Shown here piece by piece: positions 1-5,444 of a stretch of DNA of 7,412 nt (positions within the stretch are counted from its first letter, which is position 1; the number at the start of each line of letters is the position of its first letter). Source of the stretch: JAVBNN01 sp031551525. GTDB lineage: Bacteria > Bacillota > Negativicutes > Acidaminococcales > JAISLQ01. Location: positions 1 to 7,412 of the forward strand of contig JAVBNN010000051.1 in assembly GCA_031551525.1 (NCBI GenBank). Direction: 5' to 3'. The position numbers were made by a program, and so were the translations under genes. Under the pieces are notes generated by a model. That model had not been told where the DNA came from. It ran no database searches and saw nothing but the letters and a program-made list of their open reading frames with translations.

Positions 1-482
1 CTGGCGACAAAGATGGTCGAGGGGCCGTCCGCCGCGCCGATGATGCCGATAGCGGCAGCATGGTTGAAAGAGAAGCCGAGCATGGTAGCGGCGATAGCGG
101 TAGCGAAGATACCAAACTGGGCGGCTGCCGCGAACAGCATAATGCTCGGGTTACGCATCAGAGGAGCAAAGTCGCACATCGCACCGATAGCGATAAAGAT
201 CAAGACCGGAAAGAGTTCGTTTTTGATACCCATGTTATAAAGTAAAAAGAGAAAGCCTTCTTCGCCGGGAGTCTTGGTGACCGCCGAAGAGAAAGGAATG
301 TTGGCCAGTATGGCGCCTACGCCCATCGGCAACAAAAGAGCCGGTTCGTAGTCTTTCCAGACCGCCAGGTAAATAAGAACGGCGCCTACAAACCACATAA
401 TGATCATTGTGGGGTTTTCATACAGGCCAATAAAACCCATAAGCATTTCATCAAATAAAGACGCAACTAGAGTTGGATCCAT
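1..482 (-). CDS. Sodium-pumping decarboxylase beta subunit (OadB/GcdB/MmdB family), N-terminal part
   Basis: I translated this from the complementary strand. The ATG lies at 482-480 and the frame stays open for 160 codons to the window edge, so the C-terminal half or more is missing (family length is usually about 370-430 residues). The protein is very hydrophobic, with likely membrane segments near residues 27-42, 48-66, 90-104, 113-135 and 142-160. Family marks are LLLPMGVGAILANIP (49-63), FPVLIFIAIGAMCDF (91-105) and GIIGAADGPSTIF (146-158). The Asp in the last motif (D152) corresponds to the essential membrane Asp of Klebsiella OadB (D203). In this family the beta subunit couples decarboxylation of a carboxybiotin carrier to sodium export. 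The substrate of the complex (oxaloacetate, methylmalonyl-CoA or glutaconyl-CoA) is set by the alpha subunit, which is not in view, so no gene symbol is given. The short N-terminus fits the MmdB/GcdB type. A strong ribosome binding site supports the start. Confidence 0.93.
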   Translation of the reverse strand, partial: MDPTLVASLFDEMLMGFIGLYENPTMIIMWFVGAVLIYLAVWKDYEPALLLPMGVGAILANIPFSSAVTKTPGEEGFLFLLYNMGIKNELFPVLIFIAIGAMCDFAPLMRNPSIMLFAAAAQFGIFATAIAATMLGFSFNHAAAIGIIGAADGPSTIFVA

Positions 483-506
483 TGTTGACCTCCTTAGTGG
501 TTAACA
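483..506 (-). promoter_or_regulatory. Ribosome binding site of the decarboxylase gene, inside a small dyad
   Basis: On the minus strand TAAGGAGGT (496-488) sits 5 nt ahead of the ATG (6 nt if counted from GGAGG), a near-perfect Shine-Dalgarno sequence that fixes the start. It is flanked by arms TGTTAACC (506-499) and GGTCAACA (490-483), which pair with one mismatch around an 8-nt loop. The folded form would bury the last GGT of the site. The ribosome binding site is clear. A regulatory role for the dyad is only a possibility. Confidence 0.75.
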
Positions 507-527
507 CATTTGCGATAATAAAAGAAA

Positions 528-557
528 ATAATAGCAAACTTCAAAAATGATAAGCAA
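528..557 (-). promoter_or_regulatory. Probable sigma-A promoter for the decarboxylase gene
   Basis: Read on the minus strand, TTGCTT (557-552) and TATTAT (533-528) are separated by 18 nt. The -10 is preceded by TGC, giving an extended -10 (TGCTATTAT). Transcription would start near 521, giving a leader of about 40 nt that contains the ribosome binding site. A second TATTAT at 520-515 could be an alternative -10. The call rests on consensus matching only. Confidence 0.55.
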
Positions 558-1140
558 TACAATCCTTCTTACAGCTCCCTGACTACACTCACGATATTTT
601 CCCGCCCCACCTCCTTGCCGGATCACTTTTTCGGTTCGCCATAGAGCTGTTTAAAAACCCTGGTTACCTGGAAGCCCTACACCGCCCGCATCATCCAATA
701 ATTCTTGGTTACTGAAAAACTAGCCCTATGCAGACTATTGTCTTCTATATATTAGTATAGTTTCATCTGTAAAAATTAAAACGTTTCTTTATTAAGAAAA
801 TCAATAAAAATACTGTGACTAATTTACGGAAAAAATCCATTTGAACGGTTTTTGCAAAAAATTTAAAACAGATTTGTCCATAAAATACGGGTGTTTACTG
901 ATATTTAAGTTTTGTTATTAAACTATTTAGTAATTTAATTAACAGAAAAAAACAGTTCCGCCCATTCACTGCTCCAAAACAGCCTTTCCGACAATGTTGT
1001 TTGTGTTTTATTTAGTAAAATAGCATAAATATTGGCTTTTTCTTAAATATGCATTGTATATTATATCTATTTATCAGAATGTTTATTCTGCGTTCTCATA
1101 ATATCTTTCCCTGTTTTTTCTTGTTTTATAAAAACGGCGC
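558..1140. other. AT-rich divergent intergenic spacer, no gene seen
   Basis: This is most of the 724-bp gap between the two divergent starts. I find no open frame with a ribosome binding site on either strand. Base composition is strongly AT-rich from about 730 onward. Short perfect palindromes are present, such as TTTTTGCAAAAA (849-860), ACTATTTAGT (922-931, with a TT centre that breaks perfect symmetry) and TTTTATAAAA (1124-1133). In DNA this AT-rich such dyads can arise by chance. A long regulatory region, or a lost gene between the two promoters, are both possible. Confidence 0.6.
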
Positions 1141-1144
1141 GGCA

Positions 1145-1163
1145 ATAAGGCTTATGATATAAT
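1145..1163 (+). promoter_or_regulatory. Probable extended -10 promoter for the TPR gene, with adjoining dyad
   Basis: TGATATAAT at 1155-1163 is a perfect extended -10 (TGN plus TATAAT at 1158-1163). No good -35 is found 16-18 nt upstream, which is acceptable for an extended -10. Directly before it lies ATAAG-G-CTTAT (1145-1155), an 11-bp perfect dyad that a repressor could use, though it may be chance. The leader to the start codon would be about 35 nt. Confidence 0.55.
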
Positions 1164-1206
1164 AAATGAAGCCAATTTTTTGGTTTATCCAAATTAAAGG
1201 AGTCTT

Positions 1207-3288
1207 ATGATGATAAAGACTTTTTTCAACATCATTTTATTTTCTGCGATTTTATGTTTTACTTCTGCGTCAATAGGCTGGGCCGCGCCAAATGCCGACA
1301 GTTGGCTTATCATGGCTTATATGCACGATAGAGAAAATAACCCCGATCTGACTATAGAAGTCTGCAACAAAGCGCTGGCGCTAGCCCCGGATTCTGCCCC
1401 CGCCTACACTTTGCGCGCGGTGGCTTATTACCGGAAAAATATGTTTAGCGAAGCCGTTGCAGACCTCGAACGGGCTGCGGCCATAAACCCCGCTATATAC
1501 CGCATACCACTTTGCCGCGGCGATATATACTACGCACAACAGGACTACGACAACGCTCTCACTCAATACAATAAAGCGATCTCCATAGACCCGGCTGACG
1601 AACGGGCTTATAGCAGCCGCGCCAAGGTTTACGATATGCTACGCCAGCATGGCCCGGCCCAGACTGACAAAAATATCACCTCCAACTCGAGCGGTTCCGC
1701 GGTAAATCTTGCTCCAGCCCCCGCCCCCGCTATTGCCGCCACACCCGCCGCTACACCGCGCGCAGCCCTCCCGCCCAGCGGCAGCGCTCACAACTGGCTA
1801 ATGAGAGCTTATTTAAATGATGCCGCCAACCAGCCGGATGCTACCATCGACGCCTGCAACAACGCACTTGCCTTAGACCCGGATTCTGCCCCCGCCTACA
1901 CTTTGCGTGCGGTGGCTTATTACCGGAAAAACATGTTTAACGAAGCCTCCGCCGACCTTGACCGGGCCGCGGCTATAGATGCCACCATTTATCGAATACC
2001 GCTTTGCCGCGGCGATATTCACTACGCTACAGGCAACTACGAGAAGGCCCTGGCCGATTATAATAAAGCGATTGCGATAGACCCGACCGATGAACGCGCT
2101 TATAGCAGCCGCGCCAAAGTTTACGACGCGCTGCGCCGTCCCGGCCTTGCTGAGGCCGATCGCAATACCGCCTCCGGCAGCAACCAGCCGCAGGTAACGG
2201 CCCCGCAACAAACAAAAGCACAAAGCCACTTGGATCAGGCCAATATCTATAAAACCCAGGGGGATTATGACCTGGCTTTAACAAAATATAATCAGGCGAT
2301 CGCACTCGCCCCCAAATCCTCCGCGGCTTATGTAGGCCGCGCGGAACTTTATACACTGCAAAAACAATATGAATACGCCCGAGCGGATTACTCAAAAGCA
2401 CTGGCCGCCAGCCCCAACCAGGCCACCATCTACTATAGCCGCGGGCAACTTTGTGAAACGCTCGGCCTCTATGAACAGGCCATCGTCGATTACACAAAGG
2501 CCATAGCCATTTACCCTGGTTATTACGACGCTTATCTGGCGCGCGGCCTCTTGTGTTTCAACGCCAGGATATACGACCGGGCGGTCGACAACTTCAACAA
2601 AACCATCGAACTGCGCCCGGACAGTTACGCAGACTACTACAACCGGGCGATCGCTTATGACAGCCAGGGAATGTATAAGGAAGCACTGGCCGACTATGAT
2701 ACCGCGTTATCGCTTAACCCTGATTACAAAAACGCCTATCTCAACCGCGGCAATATTTATGCCCGGCAAGAAAATTTTACAGCCGCCCTGGCAGACTATA
2801 ATGAAATACTCAAAAATAACCCCCGTGATTATGAAACTTATTTGAATTGCGGGAATATCTACAAAAAACAAAAACTCTACCCTAAAGCCATTGCCAGCTT
2901 CACTAAGGCAATCGAAATACAGCCCGATGCTTTTACGGCTTATAACAGCCGCGGCAATGTGTATCTTGAACAAAAACGCTATAAGCAGGCCCTAGCCGAC
3001 TTTACAAAAGCCATAGAGCTCAACAGGAGTAACTACATGGCCTGCTACAACCGCGGCCTCATTTATAAGGCACAAAAGCAATATAGCAAAGCCGCCGCCG
3101 ACTTTGACCAAACCCTCAAGATCGACCCCCATCTGGCAGACGCCTGGCTGCAAAGAGGTGATATAGCCCACCTGACCTCAGACAAGGAAACCACCCGTGT
3201 GTGCTACATAAAGTTCCTGCAATACGCACCCAAAGACCACTCTGATTACTCGAGGGTAGAAAAGCTGCTAGACCCGACTAGAAAGTAA
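1207..3288 (+). CDS. Exported tetratricopeptide-repeat (TPR) protein, about 16 repeats
   Basis: This 693-residue protein begins with a likely Sec signal peptide (residues 1-26, hydrophobic core to SIGWA, cleavage near A26-A27). The rest is nearly all TPR units of 34 residues. The C-terminal block is strictly periodic: the repeat-position Pro falls at 369, 403, 437, 471, 505, 539, 573, 641 and 675, with Arg (R607) in the one missing slot. That makes ten uninterrupted repeats (about 338-677). Two N-terminal blocks of three repeats (Pro at 61, 95, 129, then 225, A259, 293) are copies of each other, joined by an Ala/Pro-rich linker (about 152-195). TPR arrays are protein-binding superhelices, so a scaffold role in the periplasm or at the cell surface is inferred. 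No catalytic domain or membrane anchor is visible. AAAGGAG (1196-1202) lies 4 nt from the ATG at 1207 and 7 nt from the next ATG at 1210; the second may be the real start. The 101-bp gap to the next gene shows no clear terminator. Confidence 0.92.
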   Translation: MMIKTFFNIILFSAILCFTSASIGWAAPNADSWLIMAYMHDRENNPDLTIEVCNKALALAPDSAPAYTLRAVAYYRKNMFSEAVADLERAAAINPAIYRIPLCRGDIYYAQQDYDNALTQYNKAISIDPADERAYSSRAKVYDMLRQHGPAQTDKNITSNSSGSAVNLAPAPAPAIAATPAATPRAALPPSGSAHNWLMRAYLNDAANQPDATIDACNNALALDPDSAPAYTLRAVAYYRKNMFNEASADLDRAAAIDATIYRIPLCRGDIHYATGNYEKALADYNKAIAIDPTDERAYSSRAKVYDALRRPGLAEADRNTASGSNQPQVTAPQQTKAQSHLDQANIYKTQGDYDLALTKYNQAIALAPKSSAAYVGRAELYTLQKQYEYARADYSKALAASPNQATIYYSRGQLCETLGLYEQAIVDYTKAIAIYPGYYDAYLARGLLCFNARIYDRAVDNFNKTIELRPDSYADYYNRAIAYDSQGMYKEALADYDTALSLNPDYKNAYLNRGNIYARQENFTAALADYNEILKNNPRDYETYLNCGNIYKKQKLYPKAIASFTKAIEIQPDAFTAYNSRGNVYLEQKRYKQALADFTKAIELNRSNYMACYNRGLIYKAQKQYSKAAADFDQTLKIDPHLADAWLQRGDIAHLTSDKETTRVCYIKFLQYAPKDHSDYSRVEKLLDPTRK
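1300..1659 (+). repeat. Internal duplication in the TPR gene, copy A
   Basis: This encodes residues 32-151. It matches copy B (residues 196-315) with a constant offset of 492 bp (164 codons) and no gaps. By my count about 87 of 120 residues are identical. Nucleotide similarity is patchy: 1386-1455 differs from 1878-1947 at only three positions, and 1606-1634 from 2098-2126 at one, while the stretches between differ much more. Confidence 0.93.
1792..2151 (+). repeat. Internal duplication in the TPR gene, copy B
   Basis: This is the second copy of the three-TPR block, encoding residues 196-315. It follows an Ala/Pro-rich linker that has no counterpart of the same composition after copy B. In copy B one repeat-position Pro is replaced by Ala (A259). 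The conserved core shared with copy A runs from PDSAPAYTLRAVAYYRKNMF to ERAYSSRAKVYD. Confidence 0.93.
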
Positions 3289-3349
3289 CCTTCTCCAGAT
3301 GCACAGACCCTTTTTCATTTTTATACTTTTTTTATCTTTGCATTTGTTT

Positions 3350-3355
3350 TATAAT
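3350..3355 (+). promoter_or_regulatory. Possible -10 element ahead of the 230-residue exported protein gene
   Basis: A perfect TATAAT lies 34 nt before the chosen start codon, in a T-rich tract. The hexamer 17 nt upstream (3327-3332) is only a T run, so the -35 is poor. The gene may be transcribed from here, by read-through from the TPR gene, or both. Confidence 0.4.
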
Positions 3356-3389
3356 GTATGCAAATAATCTTATAAAGGCGGAGATACAT

Positions 3390-4082
3390 ATGACCAAACG
3401 TCCACTTATCTTAACGATCGTTCTTTTCGTCTTATTTACTTTTATAACCGCTCCGGTTTCGGCGGAAAAACGCAAATGGTACAAAGATGGTTTTTCTTTG
3501 AAACGCCACGGCAATATCCTCGTGATGTCTCCTGTGTACACACAAAATGTGCCGCAAGACTTATACGCCGACTTTGACCGGATATACAAACAATATTCTC
3601 ATATGAAAAAAGCCAACCCGTCTTACCCGGACCAGCTGCAACCCAAACTGGAAACCGCCGGCCAGGAAAACATAGTCTTCAGCAATGACCCCACCTCCTT
3701 TGACCGCAATCTTTTACCGCTTATCGCGCCTTACGCCGACTTGATAGTTTTTACCAAAGTAGGCAAATACGAAACCGGTAAACACCACATCCCAGGCCGT
3801 AACGTTACTTACACCGAATATGAGGATATCAAGATATACGATAAAAACGGCAAAGAGATCGGCACCAGCCGTCAGCCAATAGAAAAGAACCGCTGGGAGC
3901 CCGCTCAAAACCTTGAAACATTGGCCTTGTCCGCCACTTTTGAAATATATGAAACAAAAAATTTCGACCTCGTAGCCAGCTATTCCGATGACCGCTATGA
4001 AGAAAAAAACCGCAACAATCCTGCCTGGCTTTATGAACGTATAACCTCTGCATTTTTCAAAGAACTGAACGGCAAACTATAA
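3390..4082 (+). CDS. Exported protein of unknown function, 230 residues
   Basis: I do not recognise the family. The start at 3390 is chosen because GGCGGAG (3377-3383) sits 6 nt upstream and because a signal peptide then begins at once. The upstream in-frame ATG at 3354 overlaps the TATAAT element and has no ribosome binding site. Residues 1-25 (MTKRP, a hydrophobic core, then APVSA) form a Sec signal peptide with cleavage expected at A25-E26. There is no Cys anywhere, so it is neither a lipoprotein nor disulfide-bonded. The mature part is about 205 residues, mixed alpha/beta in look, rich in Tyr, Lys and Asn. Notable stretches are GNILVMSPVY (41-50), YADLIVFTKVGKYETG (115-130), YTEYEDIKIYDKNGKEIGTS (141-160) and NRNNPAWLYERITSAFF (207-223). 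The alternating pattern and the ADLIVF segment recall small envelope proteins that bind partners, but no function can be named. It lies 101 bp after the TPR gene on the same strand and may be its partner. Confidence 0.85.
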   Translation: MTKRPLILTIVLFVLFTFITAPVSAEKRKWYKDGFSLKRHGNILVMSPVYTQNVPQDLYADFDRIYKQYSHMKKANPSYPDQLQPKLETAGQENIVFSNDPTSFDRNLLPLIAPYADLIVFTKVGKYETGKHHIPGRNVTYTEYEDIKIYDKNGKEIGTSRQPIEKNRWEPAQNLETLALSATFEIYETKNFDLVASYSDDRYEEKNRNNPAWLYERITSAFFKELNGKL

Positions 4083-4083
4083 T
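4054..4083 (+). promoter_or_regulatory. Possible promoter for the HMG-CoA lyase gene, overlapping the preceding stop codon
   Basis: A perfect TATAAT (4078-4083) contains the TAA stop codon of the preceding gene. TTTTCA (4054-4059) stands 18 nt upstream as a weak -35 (4 of 6 matches to TTGACA). Transcription from here would start near 4090, within the left arm of the hairpin that follows. The -10 match is exact, but its position over the end of a gene means it could be coincidence. Confidence 0.35.
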
Positions 4084-4087
4084 GCCC

Positions 4088-4121
4088 AAACGGCCTCTGG
4101 AAATTTTTCAGGGCCGTTTTT
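4088..4121 (+). terminator. Rho-independent terminator after the 230-residue exported protein gene
   Basis: AAACGGCC (4088-4095) pairs with GGCCGTTT (4112-4119), and CTG (4097-4099) with CAG (4109-4111), leaving one bulged T. The loop is GAAATTTTT and a run of five T (4117-4121) follows the GC-rich stem. It starts 6 nt after the stop codon. The 3' end is only 26 nt before the next start codon. Confidence 0.8.
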
Positions 4122-4147
4122 AATGCCAGAAACGTGAGGTGAACTAA

Positions 4148-5053
4148 ATGTCTGCTGAAATCACCATCGTCGACGTCGGCCCGCGTGACGGACTACAAAA
4201 TCTCCCCGCTTTCATCCCGACAGAAACAAAAAAAGGCCTGATCGATCTTCTGGCAGATGCCGGAATAAGAAAAATCGAAGCCGCCTCTTTTGTAAGCCCC
4301 AAAGCCATACCGCAAATGACCGACGCCCAGGAAGTGGTGCGCCACGCTCTTGCCAACCCCAAACTTCGCGTGACCGCGCTGGTGCCCAATATGACTGGCG
4401 CCATAAAAGCCGTAGAGTGTGGACTTACTGAAATCAACTTTGTCATTTCGGTCAGTGAAGCGCACAATATAGCAAATATAAATAAAACTCCCCAAGACTC
4501 CCTGGCCGGACTCCAGGAAATAAAAAATGAATTCCCCGAACTCGATATACATCTTTCCTTCGCTACCGCGTTCGGCTGTCCCTTTACCGGATGCGTTCCA
4601 CCTGCCAAAGTAAAGGAGCTCTGGCTGCGCGCCGAACAAATCGGCATCCGGCAATTTATTCTGGCCGACACGATCGGTGTTGCAACTCCACGGCAAACCA
4701 CCGAATTGCTGGAATATCTTTGCCGGGAAATACCCACCACCCCTGCCAATCTGGCTCTACATATGCACAATACCCATGGTCTGGCCTTAGCCAACTACTA
4801 CGCCGCCTGGCGGTCTGGGGTCCGCACTTTTGAAGGCGCGGTCGGCGGTCTAGGCGGCTGTCCTTTTGCTCCGGGCGCGGCCGGCAATGCGGCAACCGAG
4901 GACATCCTCAACCTGTTTGACCGAATAGGCGTCAATACGGGGGTAGCTTTTGACAAATACATGCAGGCAGTCGCTTTTGTCAAAAAGAACATTTCTGCCA
5001 ACCTTTCGAGCCGCCTGTCCAGCGCTAAAAGCTATCGGGAGTTTATTTTTTAA
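4148..5053 (+). CDS. Hydroxymethylglutaryl-CoA lyase family enzyme
   Basis: This 301-residue protein is full length for the bacterial HMG-CoA lyase family (TIM-barrel, DRE-TIM/HMGL-like). The family cleaves 3-hydroxy-3-methylglutaryl-CoA to acetyl-CoA and acetoacetate, using a divalent metal. The active-site set is complete: R13 and D14 in VDVGPRDGLQN, E44 in IEAASFVSPK, H205 and H207 in HMHNTHG, C238 in GGLGGCPFAPGAAGNAATED, and N247. The spacing between these residues matches the human enzyme exactly (R41, D42, E72, H233, H235, C266, N275; constant offset of 28). No signal peptide is present, so it is cytoplasmic. GAGGTGA (4136-4142) lies 5 nt before the ATG. No leucine-degradation, acyl-CoA dehydrogenase or CoA-transferase gene is adjacent, so the pathway cannot be read from context. 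A related lyase acting on another 3-hydroxyacyl-CoA is possible. Confidence 0.93.
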   Translation: MSAEITIVDVGPRDGLQNLPAFIPTETKKGLIDLLADAGIRKIEAASFVSPKAIPQMTDAQEVVRHALANPKLRVTALVPNMTGAIKAVECGLTEINFVISVSEAHNIANINKTPQDSLAGLQEIKNEFPELDIHLSFATAFGCPFTGCVPPAKVKELWLRAEQIGIRQFILADTIGVATPRQTTELLEYLCREIPTTPANLALHMHNTHGLALANYYAAWRSGVRTFEGAVGGLGGCPFAPGAAGNAATEDILNLFDRIGVNTGVAFDKYMQAVAFVKKNISANLSSRLSSAKSYREFIF

Positions 5054-5140
5054 AACCACACAACCGCACTGCCTATTTTTTTGTTGTATCTCTTTATATC
5101 CGGCACAAACTCACCTAGCTATAACTTAAAACATAAATAT

Positions 5141-5180
5141 AACAACAAATACCCTGGCTAGAGTTAGGGTATTTGTTGTT
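5141..5180. terminator. Perfect 15-bp hairpin, probable terminator after the lyase gene
   Basis: AACAACAAATACCCT (5141-5155) and AGGGTATTTGTTGTT (5166-5180) are exact inverted repeats around a 10-nt loop. The hairpin lies 87 nt past the lyase stop codon. The right arm is T-rich but is followed by TAAAAAAC rather than a clean T tract, so termination may be modest. It is the only terminator-like structure between the lyase and chemoreceptor genes. Symmetry allows action on either strand. Confidence 0.6.
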
Positions 5181-5295
5181 TAAAAAACAATACTCCACAA
5201 AGCGGTAATCCCGTTTTATTGCCAGTTGCATAAATGCATGTTTGTATGTTCCGCGTTTTCAATTCTGCAACAAAATGCCAATAAATATTATAAAC

Positions 5296-5348
5296 TGCCA
5301 AAAAGTGGATTGTAGCTGACTTTTTGGGTAAAAATATTTGCCAAAAAG
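5296..5348 (+). repeat. TGCCAAAAAG motif repeats upstream of the chemoreceptor gene
   Basis: TGCCAAAAAG occurs at 5296-5305 and again at 5339-5348, 43 bp apart (about four helical turns). An inverted copy, ACTTTTTGG (5319-5327), pairs with CCAAAAAGT (5298-5306). The downstream direct copy overlaps the proposed -35 box. A degenerate copy (TGCCAATAA) lies near 5277. The arrangement resembles an operator, but no regulator is known. Confidence 0.5.
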
Positions 5349-5366
5349 AATTTTCTAACTTAAAAT
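5338..5366 (+). promoter_or_regulatory. Sigma-A type promoter for the chemoreceptor gene
   Basis: TTGCCA (5338-5343) and TAAAAT (5361-5366) are each one base from consensus and separated by exactly 17 nt. Transcription would start near 5373, giving a leader of about 70 nt. The leader contains GTAC-TT-GTAC and a tandem TTGAAAG pair before the ribosome binding site. I see no sigma-D/FliA-type motif, so flagellar-class control is not indicated. Confidence 0.6.
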
Positions 5367-5444
5367 AAATATATTACATACTTCTTGTGGCGGGTACTTG
5401 TACGGCCCCTACCAGCTTGAAAGTTGAAAGTGGAGGGAGAAACT

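Noticed and set aside
13..240. Open frames on the plus strand at the left end
   Set aside because: They lie antisense to the decarboxylase subunit, which has family motifs and a strong ribosome binding site. The plus-strand frames have neither.
1300..2151. Assembly artefact as the source of the TPR duplication
   Set aside because: The two copies differ at many positions, including most of their third-codon sites in the intervening parts, so they are true diverged copies.
2027..2497. 156-codon open frame on the minus strand within the TPR gene
   Set aside because: The translation is low-complexity in Arg, Pro and Gly, reads as the complement of TPR codons and has no start signal.
3354..3389. 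Upstream ATG extending the 230-residue exported protein by 12 residues
   Set aside because: That ATG overlaps the TATAAT element and lacks a ribosome binding site. The start at 3390 has one and gives a standard signal peptide.
5388..5402. Sigma-54-like TGGC ... TTG element ahead of the chemoreceptor
   Set aside because: The spacing is one base short of the -24/-12 consensus and the expected GC at -12 is missing. A good sigma-A promoter lies just upstream.
5424..5444. TTG start extending the chemoreceptor by seven residues
   Set aside because: It would place the good GGAGG site inside the gene. The ATG at 5445 has proper spacing to it.
5181..5444. Cyclic-di-GMP (GEMM-type) riboswitch in the chemoreceptor leader
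   Set aside because: I looked because such switches often precede chemoreceptor genes, but the conserved core bases and paired stems are not there.
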